A DNA stretch of 64,000 nt from Ixodes scapularis. Its lineage: Eukaryota > Arthropoda > Arachnida > Ixodida > Ixodidae. A model generated the notes under the pieces. The model was not told the origin of the DNA. It was given only the letters and a program-made list of their open reading frames with translations, and did no database searches. Both the position numbers and the translations under genes were made by a program. The stretch is taken from contig NW_024609835.1 of assembly GCF_016920785.2 (NCBI RefSeq), positions 20,875,108 through 20,939,107 on the forward strand, given 5' to 3'. Shown one piece after another: positions 13,701-25,700 of this stretch. Numbering within the stretch: position 1 is the stretch's first letter; every line of letters begins with the position of its first letter.

Positions 13701-16700
13701 AAAAGAGCCGTAAAGCTTGGGAAAATCTTTAGTTCTTTGTGGACATAATACGGTAGTATCTGAAAATAAAAAAGCATTTTTTTGTGAATATGCCAAAAGC
13801 GTTGTGGTCCTTGACTTCAAACTATATCATACGTTTCTTTCAATATAAAATTAGTACTGCACTTGCAAAGAGAGCTGATGTTTTCATGAATTAATATAAA
13901 TATCACCTTTCTGTTTAAAACACCCTGCATCTGCCGCTCAGAAAATAACTATCGACTTAGAGGCATTACGTAAACGTTATCAACACATCAGTGTCTCAGA
14001 ATGGACTTAAATGTATATTTTATTGCGTGTTGATATAAAATATTGTCACGGTGATAAATGAAATGATTTAATATACAAGAGGGATGGGAAGCATTTGAAA
14101 AGTGGCAGTTGTCAGGATGTCTTCACTTCTGCCTCCTCACTTCCTGATCTGTCCGGAGCCACCGAACTTCTTCTTCCTTCATGACATTACCCCCCTCCGG
14201 GTGAAAGCGGCGTCTCGCCGTTTGGTGGTAGTAGGTATGGTTTTAGTCTTGTTATATGGACGGTGTCGGCTGAAGATTGGCGTGAGTTTTGTGGTGGTTG
14301 TACGGGCTGAACAAGGTAGGTGAGGTCACTTCTTCGGGCGAGGACGCGGTATGGCCCGGAGTAGCGTGGAAGTAATTTTTGTGCCTGGCCCACATGTCTC
14401 TTAGGTGTCCATACCAGGACAAGGTCGCCCGGGGAATAGTACGCAGACCTGTGGAATTTGTTGTATCGAACAGATTGGTGTTGTTGTGAGTCCAGAGTTC
14501 GAAGGCGTGCAAGTTGACGCGCTTCTTCGGCTCGACATATGGCTTGTGTGGTGTGGTCGGTGAGTTCGGCAGTAGTTGGAACTGGAAGAAGAGTGTCAAT
14601 GATCAAATTTGGTTCCCGAGAGAAGAGTAGATAATATGGTGAAAATCCTGTTGTGTCATGGCGGGACGAATTATAGGCGAATGTGATGAAAGGAAGAACG
14701 GAATCCCAGTTACGATGCTCTGCGGAATTATACATAGCGAGCATATCTGCCAATGTCCTATTAATGCGTTCGACAAGTCCGTTTGTTTGTGGATGGTATG
14801 CGGTAGTTTTCTTGTGAACGACAGAACAGAGGTTCAATATTTCGGCAACAATTCGGGACACAAAGGGGCGGCCACGGTCAGATAGAAGTTGTCGAGGGGC
14901 ACCGTATTTCAGAATTACTTCCTCTAAAATAAATTGCGCTACATCCACGGCTGTACTGCTGTACAATGGCTTGGTGATTGCATAGCGGGTAGCGTAGTCA
15001 ATGGCAACCGCTATCCAGCGATTGTCCAGCGAGGAAGTTGGGAACGGACCAAGAAGGTCAATTCCTACTCGGTCAAAGGGGAAGCTGGGGGAGTGAGTGG
15101 GTGTAGAAGGCCAGCGGGTCGTAACGGTGGAGTTTTGCGGCGCTGGCAGGAGTCACAGGATGAGATGTAACGTTTGACGGTCCTGTACATGTCGGGCCAG
15201 TAAAATCGCTGCTTTACGCGCGCGTAAGTTCGAAGGACACCCATATGACCGGCGGATGGTGCGTCGTGGAGTTCACCGAGAACCGTACTTTGTAGGTGTT
15301 TTGGAATTACCAAAAGTAAAGATGGACCTTCTTGTCGAAAGTTGTGTCTATAAAGTATATGGTTCTGGATCGTGTAATATCTGGAGGATGGCGAGTTGGC
15401 ATCGGTGGTCACTGCTTCTATGATTTTTTTTCAGAAAGAGGTCACGGCGTTGTTCGTCCGCGATGTTAGGCCAATGACAGACGTGAAGAATAGGAATATC
15501 CGAGTTGTCAGCGGTTTGGTCAACAGGGCCTACGGGATGACAAGATAGGCAGTCAGCATCGGGATGAAGTTTTCCGGACTTGTAGATGACTTTGAAATCA
15601 TATTCCTGGAGACGTAAGGCCCAGCGTCCAAGGCGGCCGATGGGATCTCTCAAGGAGGAGAGCCAGCAGAGGGCATGATGATCAGTGATCACAGAGAACT
15701 GCCTGCCAAATAAGTATGGACGAAATTTTGCGATCGACCATACGACCGCAAGGCACTCACGCTCGGTTATTGTGTAATTTTGCTCTGCTGGGGAAAGAGT
15801 ACGGCTGGCGTAAGCTATTATGCACTCCTGTCCCGACTGATGCTGGGCTAGTATAGCTCCGATGCCATGACCACTGGCATCCGTGCGCAGTTCAGTTGGA
15901 GCAGAGTCATCGAAGTGCCCCAAAATGGGACTGGTGGTTAAAGCGTCCTTTAAACGAGTAAAAGCGACGTCCTGTTCTGTTTTCCATAGGAAGGGCTGGT
16001 TCTTCTTGAGGACTTGCGTCAAAGGCTGAGCAATGTGGGCGAATTGGTAGATGAAGCGTCGAAAGTATGAGCACAGTCCAAGGAAGCTTCGGACATCCTT
16101 TGGAGACTGTGGTGTGGGAAATTCCTGGACTGCCTTTGTCTTATCTGGATCTGGTTGGATGCCGTGCATGTTGACTAGGTGACCCAAAATTTTGAGTTCG
16201 GAGGCAGCGAAATGACATTTTGACGAATTTAGCTGAAGATTTGCTTGCTTGAAAATGTTCAAGACGTGATCTAGGCGCTCGAGGTGAGATGAGAAGGAGG
16301 TAGAAAAAATGATCACATCGTCCAAGTAACATAGACAAGTTGTCCACCTTAGGGGTTTTAGAAGTCGGTCTATCATTCTTTCAAAAGTGGCCGGGGCGTT
16401 GCACAACCCAAAGGGCATGACTTTAAACTAGTAAAGCCCGTCTGGCGTGATGAAAGCCGTTTTTTCTCTGTCTGAGTCGTCCACGCTGATTTGCCAGTAT
16501 CCGGACCGAAGGTCGATAGTGGAGAAGTAGTTTGCACCATGTAGGGAGTCCAAGGTATCATCAATTCGAGGTAATGGATACACATCTCTTTTTGTGATCT
16601 TGTTTAGCTGACGATAGTCTACACAGAAACGCCAGGACCCGTCTTTCTTTTTAACTAAAACGACTGGGGATGACCAAGGACTTGAGGATGGTTGTATAAT

Positions 16701-19700
16701 GTCTTGTGCAATCATTTTATCGACCTCTGTTTGGATTATTCGCCGTTCACTGCGGGAAACGCGGTAAGGCGTCCGATGTAGAGGTGGATGTGTTCCGGTG
16801 TTAATCTGGTGTTTAATCGCCGTCGTTCGTCCTAGAGGGCGACTTCCCAAATCGAAAACGTCGCGGTATTTGAGCAAAAGGTTTTGTATCTGATGTTTCC
16901 GTGTGGTATCCAGTGCAGAGTCAATCATAGCCGTTATTTTGTTAAGGTCGGAGATTGGTGGCGAGCCTGGGCGATCATGTTGCTGATCCACTGCATTAAC
17001 AGATAGTGTTCCGGAGGACAACGGCGATGTGATGGCAAGAGAAGTTCCACTTGCAAGAAGTTGTGGGTTCTGGGAAATGTTAACGACCCAGAGGGAAGTG
17101 GAACCATTGAGGACGGAAACGATGGAGTGGGCCACACTGAGTTGCTTGGTGAATAATACGTCCATACTTGGAGACACTATATAATCTCCGTCCACAAGAA
17201 GGCTATTTGATGACACCTTAACGGGAACCGCTAGAAGAGGTGGAATTCGGCATGTTTCGACTGAACATAGCTTTAAAACTACCGGCTGGGGCTCGTCTGG
17301 GGATGATACGTCGAGTTCAATATTTTCTGTGGCGCAGTCAATGAGAGCGGCGTGGGCGGAGAGAAAATCCCATCCGAGAATCAAAGCGTGGGGACAAGTT
17401 TGAATGACGGTGAAAAGGACGAACGTTTTCTTGTCTTCTAGGGCAATACGTGCACCGCACATGCCAAGAGAAGATATCAGATGACCATCTGCGCCTCGTA
17501 GAGATGTAGAGTCTGGCGGCGTTAAGACTTTATGAAGTCTTTGTCGTAGATCCTCTCTCATTATAGAAATAGCAGCACCGGTGTCGATGAGAGCATATAT
17601 GGCAATTCCGTCGATAGATACACGAAGCTGATTATGAACTGTTAAGGAGTGTTTGTTGAGAGGGTTTCGGGTCAATGACCTCGATGCAGTCTTACCTCGA
17701 AAAGCTGCATTGGTTAGTTTTCCGATGCTGCGTGGTCACGGGTCGGCGACATGTAGCGGCGGTGCGCGGGGGACAATGACTGGCGGCGGAGTGGGGACGG
17801 AGAACGGCAGTTGCGGGAGGCCATAGTGTACTGGTTGTCGTCTGAACGTGTTGTAGCTGGACGGTCACGGAATCGGCCGTCAAAGGAGGGACGATAACCA
17901 TTCGACTCGGATGATCGGAGGCCGTTGCTCGACCGGTTTCGACAGTAGCGTTGGATATGACCCACGCCGCTGCAGTGGAAGCATATAGGTCGATTATCAG
18001 GGGTCCTCCACGCTGCGGGGTCACGTCGGTACGAGAAGTTGCCAGGGGGAGGGGAGTTAGGAGTCTGGTGGACAAGAGGAAAGCGGCGCCCGGTTGTGTA
18101 TGTCGGTGCGTGAAACTTATTCATTTCTTCTCTTACAATAGCTTGCACAGTTGATATGGGCACGGCGGGTTCCGGTTCAGCAGGTGCATGTAGAGAACTG
18201 GAAGGCGCCATTGCTTCAAGTTCACGTCGGACAATTTTTGCTATATGATGACTCTGAGAAGTTGGGTCCTCGCATGATGATGTTGGTGCTGTGTTCGGGA
18301 GGCGGATGAAATTCGCTGTGATGCGACGTTTTTTCGCCTCTTCGAATCGACGGCACTCCTTGATAACTGCATCTGCTGTTGCGCAATCCTTGAAAACTAA
18401 AAGTTGAAAAGCATCATCTGCAATGCCTTTCAAGATGGGAGGCACTCTTTCAGAGTCAGGCATGATGGGGTCAGCTTTTTGGCAGAGCGAAAGGATGTCT
18501 TGGATGTACGCTATGTATGATTCTGTGGGTGTCTGCACGCGCGAAGCAAGCTTCCGCTTAGCCGAGAGCTTTCGTCCGATCGGGTCGCCAAAAAGGTGTT
18601 GGAGTTGTTCTTTGCACGTGTCCCACGAGGTGATGCCTTCTTCATGCGTTAAACACCAGGTTCGGGCTGTATCTTTGAGGTAAAAAATCACGTTGGCGAG
18701 CATGATGGTTGGGTCCCACCGGTTGTGCCTGCTGATGCGCTCATAAAGTAGTAGCCATTCCTCGACATCTTGCTCACCGGATCCGCTGAAGTTTCCTGGG
18801 TCACGCGGTTTTGAGAGTACAAGGGCCGGTGATGGCGAAGGAGGAGTTTCCTCGGGTGGGGTGTTCGACGTAGACATCTGGACTGAAGTCGGTAGCTGTC
18901 GGTTCCGGAGTTCCAGTGTGGTGTAGAAGAGGTCAGGGGGATGGCTTCGCACCTCCACCAAAATGTCACGGTGATAAATGAAATGATTTAATATACAAGA
19001 GGGATGGGAAGCATTTGAAAAGTGGCAGTTGTCAGGATGTCTTCACTTCTGCCTCCTCACTTCCTGATCTGTCCGGAGCCACCGAACTTCTTCTTCCTTC
19101 ATGATAATATTCCGAAAAATAGGTCACACGGTCAATTATCTGGAACGCGTTAAGCTAGATTGAATACTCCCCACGAGTAGAAACTCCATTTACCTGATCT
19201 AACTTGGAAATATGCCCTGTCATCAAGGGATCGCAGTCGTGGTACCAGTAAAGAAGTGCCAGTGCCATCAGACTCATAAGCACCATGTAGATCAAAGTCA
19301 ACGCTGTTCCGAAAAGCGCTGTCCTGCATAAAGTATATATACTATAAATTTGGGCGGTAATAGATAAATTCTCAAAATACCAAAAGAATCCGAAATTCAA
19401 CATATTGCAAAAATCTCACAGTTTCATTTAAAACTAATTGGCTAAAGTTGTAAATGAATTGGCTTAGAAAATACACAAGGTGCGTTTTAAGCACAGTGTT
19501 ATTTTAAAAGAAACGTTGCAAGGTGCAATAATGCAATCTGTACAGGTAATCTGTACGCCCATGAGAACAATATAATTTGAAATCATCGGCACGCTAAGTC
19601 AAATTAATAACTAAGCTTTCTTAATCAACTATTGTATTTGTAAAAATAAACGTATGGTTTCAATTAAGAAGTTTCGCTAGGCGTCATCAGAAACCCTTCA

Positions 19701-22700
19701 TTTAGCAAGAAAGAAAAAAAGTAGAGTGCGCTAGTTATGATTCGTGTAACGGGCGGAAAAATACAAATGATGTGTGACGGAAAAACCGCGATGGTGCGGT
19801 TTCACACGCTTTGCCTGGGCCCGTTGCATGGTTGGTAATATTAGTGGGCAACTGCGATTTTCATGGGACACAAATATTTTTATCATGTGCTTATTTAGTA
19901 GTTATTGATGACGTTCAGCAAGTTTATTATTGAAATCATATCTTTATTCTAACTAATTAATAAGTAATGAACAAATTCTAGGTAATTATTGGATTTATTC
20001 TGACGTCTAGCTACCTATAATAGGCTAAAGTCGAGGAGGTGTTTTTATTTCTCCCCTGCCTGCGTGTGCCTTTAGGTGACTGTGACCAGATCCTCAAGGC
20101 AGCGACGATTGTGCTCGAGTAAAGCCACCCTACCAGGGGTCCGGCGCGCAGTTCGATAGGCTTAATGCACCGGGGGCGAGGTTCGGTAAAAACGCACAAG
20201 GAGCCTGTGATTTTATACGTTTTTCTTTTAGAAAATGTTGGTCGATCCACAATTAACAGTTTTTTGAAATACCAAGGGTCGATATAAGCAGGCTCAACTA
20301 TAGTTGATATGCGAATATATTATTACTTTTAAGGAAATTCCCATAAATACTTGAAAGCAGAAGGAGAAAAATTCACATGTGAAGAGTCGACTTTCATACA
20401 AAATAAATGCCGGCATATTTTTCAATGTAATTTCGAACATATTGTGTCGTTCAAATATCACTCTCACGCAGCTTTTCCGTGCACTTAAAAAATTATAATT
20501 TCCACTTTCCAGCAACACACTCGTAAAGCGAATCACTGCATTGTACAGGGAGGTCCCGAAGCCGGGTAAAGATTTCAAAGTGGCCGCATAAATAGGATTG
20601 GTAACGTATCGTGCTGCGAATTATCACAAAGTGCCGGAGGCGGTAAACGCACCGCATCGAAAATCAATGAACAAACACACCTGAGTAAAAAAAGTAAAAA
20701 AAAAAATTAACTCGTTTTTATTGACATGCGGCGTCCGTCTGATGACAGCGCACCCTTTCAATGGTCTTACAACCGAACAACGTTACCCTCAGTTGGGAAA
20801 CTCACCCTTGAAACCTGGGCCGCTGGCGTCCACCGAAACTGAGCTAAATACGAGAACAGCGCCACCCTTTAGCAACGAGTTGAAACATGAAAGTTGCTTT
20901 ACATAACTGCTGAGAAATGGCCCTACGAGATGGAGCCACCGGCTCTTGCCCGACTCGACGTGCAGCCGTGCAGTTCCCGGAGTGGACGCTATGGGAGCAA
21001 TGGCGGAGTTGCGATCTCCATTAGCTCGGTTCTCGAGTACCGATCGGAGCCACTTTTTTAAAGCAGGCTCTATGGCAGTTTCGCAACTGAGGAGTTCTAG
21101 TAATGTTGCAACCAACGAATGGCGGCAGCGGCCCTGCCATGCTCCCGCAGAGCCTCTGAGCCACCGGGACCGCTGCCGCCATCTGTCGGTAGTTTGGCCT
21201 GTCACAGGGTGCCCGGTTAGCAGACAGACGCCGTAGGTAGAGAAAACCGGTTAGGGTTTTTCTTTACTTTCTTCTTAGGTATATTTTTATTTGAAAATTT
21301 TATGCGATGCTTCCTCCCCCTTCGTGCACCTCTGTGGAAAATCGTAGCGCGATACGTTACGAAGCTGATTTATGCGGGCACTTTAAATGCTTCAGCAGGC
21401 TCCGGGACCTCGTAGTACATAAAGAAATCGAAGAGTGACAAGTACAGAAATATGCTTAGCCCTAAAAGTGTCTACGATATGGCACTGCGCATTACGCTCT
21501 GCATGCTCGCACCATGCAGAGTGATATATCGTAGACCCCATTTTTAGTCTTGAACCTTCTGCCTTCCTCGCTAAGCTGCCTTTGTACATCGCAGTTATTG
21601 GTTCTTCGATCACTCTGTGGTAATGTAGCCGGGCCTTTTGAGAGTGTACTTTCTGTGAACAACATGAGTAAAAGATGATACGAGCCCTGCTATAAGGGCA
21701 GCATAATTTCAGTAGTCTGAAGGGAAGATGCTTCCTTGTCATTTTCGCGTCACGACACTTGATGACCTAATTAGTTTAGTCGAAGAAATTAACATGAATG
21801 CCTATTACTATGAGTGTATTCAGGAATATTGCGGATGCTGGATATTCTGAGAATTTGTGATTAAGCATCTCACGTTTTATTGCGACAGGAGATTTCTTTC
21901 AGAGAAAGTATTATCGCGTCATAGTGCGGGTCAAGTTTAGCCACAGAGTGTACCCACCTTCGTGCCTCGATGGGCGTCCTTGCAGCCATGTACCGCTGTA
22001 CCATCATCTGATCCAGCCCCTCACGGTTCAAGCCACTCGCCATCAGCCCAATCAAACAGGCCCAAACATTCTCATCTTCCGTAAGGCTTAAATTGGTTCT
22101 AGGAAGATCAGCGTAATATTGCGGACTTCAAGCAACATCCAACCAAACTGCGAAAATTTGTCTGCAGAAGTGCTCCGGTTTTCTTGTTCAAGATGAATAT
22201 AAGATGTAGGTTTACCAGTACCGCAGCCATATCACGTGCGGCATTGGTTGGAAGGCTATTATCAGTGTTACGTAAATAACCCTGTTGGCAATCTTCCAAC
22301 GAGACACAGGCCACCACCCTCCGCCTCCAATGTTCGTCACCATTACACCAAAGCAAAAATGTTATCTACGAACAGTTTTGTTTCCAAAAAAGAAGGTTGA
22401 GAGAGGAACCGTAGCAAGCAAAGAGGGTGGCGTTTGAATTGACAGAAGCAGAAAGTCAGTTGAAGGGGTTTCCGTTGGACCGCATCTGATTTTGCCTGGC
22501 CTCACACCTTTTCATTGACTAAGACAATGCGGAGAGCAACTCGTCTACTCGTTGCGCAAGAATTGCGGTGACGTCAGAACGACGACGAAACCTGATTAGC
22601 TTTGATTGAAAGGATAATAGGTGGACCTAAACACTAGACGCCTGAGGTCTACCCCCTATTTTTTTTAATCAGCCATTAAAAACTCGGCGTTCTGACATCA

Positions 22701-25700
22701 ACGCAACCCCTGCGCAAAGAGGAGAAATTGCGCGCCATATACCCCATAGAAGACAAGGACTGCGACTTTCCCCATCTGACGCCACCACTTGTAGTAAACT
22801 CATTGACAATTTAATGCAAGAGATGTCTGGCTTATTACCTCCCAGATTTTTGCTTTATAAGTTATTATCTGAGGTTCTTATCTCGCATTGTTACAATCTC
22901 ATTGGGTGCAGAGCGACCGTACGAATTTCGAAACTCGTCACACCCTGCGTTTATTTAGTTGTCATTGCCTATGCGGAGCGCAAGTTCGTCTGCTTCTTTT
23001 GCTGAGATTGAGGGGGGCGTCAAAACGACGCTGTGCTTTGATTGGCTCTGAATGAAGGATACTGGGTAGTCCTCAAGGCAGCTTGCTTTGAGGTCTACAC
23101 ACTATCTTTCAGTCAAAGCCAATCAAAGTTCGCAGTCTTTTTGACGTCACCGCAACTCCTGCGCAAAATACAGGCGACTTGTTCTCCGCATAGAGTCCAT
23201 CAGTGGTGCTGTGCTGGCGACGCTCCTAGAGTGGACAACCTTGCTGTCTGCTAGCATCTTGCCTCCGTAGCTACGCCGGAGTTCATTAGCTGTTTACGCA
23301 GTTTCTGAGCAATACTACTTGCGAAATAAAGCGGAGTAACTTCAAGAGCACGCAACGCCGCCCTTTACTTTAAGTGTGCGTTTGTTTTCCCGCCCGAAGG
23401 CACAAGGCAAAATGATGGCCACGGCAGGGAATAAGCAGCACTTGCTGTCCCGAAGGATGTCGCCACTTTAGCCGCAAGCCAGCAAGCAACTTTGAGGGAC
23501 TATAACTTGTAGATCCTTGCAGTATCCCCTTGGAAGCGTCTGGGTCACCGCGAGTGTGTTTCAGGGGCCTTAAAGGGATACTTAACCAATATTTAGAGCT
23601 CACAAAACAAGCCGGAAAGGATAGGCGGGACGCCGGCAAAACCCAAAAGCATCACTCAAACAACGATATCTCTAACGGGTCGAAGTATATATATATATAT
23701 ATATATTTTTTTTTTAAGAAGGTCGCGATTGAACACGGCCGACGAGGGCGACCAGACAGGTCACGCCACGATTCTCATTCCCTTTCCTCCTCGCTTTGTC
23801 TGGTCGAGTTGGTGGACCAAAGCGAGCAGGAGAGAAGCGAGGTCTCTTTCCTTCATTCTCAAATACTCCCGGAGGACAATGACGTCACGAACCTCGCTTG
23901 ATCGCGCCCTTCTTTTCCAAAAGTACGGCCATCCGTTTGCGATATCGATGTATGAGTGTTGTTTCAGAGTTCGTAACGTATAATGCCGGCTTTCGGCGAC
24001 GCCGATATACTCGTGAGTGCCGCACTGCCGTGTAGTCTCGCTGAGCATCAGTGTGTTTGTTGCATTGCCGGGTCAGCGATACACTGAAGATAATGTAATG
24101 CGCAGATTTTGTATCCTAGCCAGTACACGCGGGGATAAATCATGTGATAATTTTGACATGTTTATTTAGACTGCACGGAACTAAAGTTTCGAAAAACTTG
24201 CCGAATATAATCTACAGCATTTAGCACGTGCCACGTTGGACCCCGACACAAGATATTCCGGACTCTTAACGGATAGTGCAATCATTCACTAGAAATGTCC
24301 CTTAAGGTGGTGCATTCATTAGATAAAAATATAAAACATCAGTTGGCATGAGTCTGAAAAAAAAAGTCAGAAACATGTTTTTCATGCGGGCACACGCCCA
24401 GTTAAGCATTGTATTTTTAAAAAAATCATCAAATGGTATCGCGGTTGAATGTGTATTTTATTACAACAGCAGAAAGGGTGAAAAAGGAACGTAGTAAAGT
24501 TGGTGCTTATATCACGCCCTTCATTTGGATAAAATGAATACCACTGTAGTTAATTATGTCATTTTATGGTTTCACGCCGAGATAGTCTCATTTCAGATGC
24601 AAAACTACCTTATCCTGTCATTTTTCATGTCAATGAACTAGTCGCTTCTTATTTATACTACAAATTCAACATAAAATTGAGGTAATGTGTTAAATTTCAT
24701 CGTAATCAGTTAAAATACCAATTCATGCGATCTCATCAATAGGCGAATGCGTCATTTGGTTCAAGCTATACAGTCTATACCCGATGGATCGTTGACAATT
24801 CGAATTAATTGCTTAAGGTTCCCGTAGGCAATGAATTTAATATTTTAAATCATAAAAATATAATCTGATTTAAGCCAAAAAATAGAGAATCTTTATTGTC
24901 TATCAACGAACATCAACTTTAGCATCTTTTATATAGATAAAAAAATTTTGATAATTGTAGAGTGTATTCTAACCGACAAAAGGGTGGAATAAAAATATAT
25001 TATCGAAAATTTTATTTTCAATATTGCGCAAACATAAGGTCTGCTGTCTGCAGAAACCCACCATGGCAACTGTTACTTTCAAGCGTGCATAGACTTATAC
25101 CATAAAAAAATCGAGTAATTCCTACACAAATCAACAAATACCTATATTTTTATTTACTTGAGATGTGCGCCATCTAGACATATATGTTTTAAGATCAATC
25201 ACACATTGTTAAGAAGCCAAATTATCCCATTTAATATTCCACAGGTCGTTTTTTGTCTGGACCTTCACAATAACTGCACAAACGAGACCCTTCAACTCTA
25301 CTTGAAGCACGCACAGCTGTTTTGTTTTTGTTTTTTCGGAAAAATAAAGTCCGGCACCAATAAGCAAATCCTCATCTTCAGGGATAAAAAAAGGACTGAT
25401 GCCGATTTTAACTTACAGCTTTGAGCTTACAGCTCAAAACTTAAAACTGTCAGCAAAAGGCTAAACCGAACGGCACCTTGTTGGTCATTTTCTTTCAATT
25501 TTTGATCGAGCTAAGGCGAGCACGTGCAACGCGTTTATGTGTGTTCCCAGCATTCTCCTTTGTGCATGGGGAATTTTTAGAGCGTCAGTTAGAGCGTCCG
25601 TTACAGCGTTTATCATTATATATCTTGATGACGTTAAAATACAATCGCTGCACAAAATAATTAGCATTAAATCTTACCTGAGTATATAGTCCTTCAAATT

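Larger units (their letters stand above)
14044..19105 (-). mobile_element. Young Ty3/gypsy LTR retrotransposon (gypsy-1)
   Basis: Short LTRs of 142 bp (14044-14185 and 18964-19105) start TGTCACGGTGATAAATG and differ only at their last base. A perfect 5-bp duplication AATAT flanks the element (14039-14043 and 19106-19110). Gag and pol read on the minus strand. It sits in the intron between SLC5 exons 13759 and 19194. Near-identical LTRs imply a recent insertion, yet pol carries one nonsense codon and at least two frameshifts. Confidence 0.92.
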
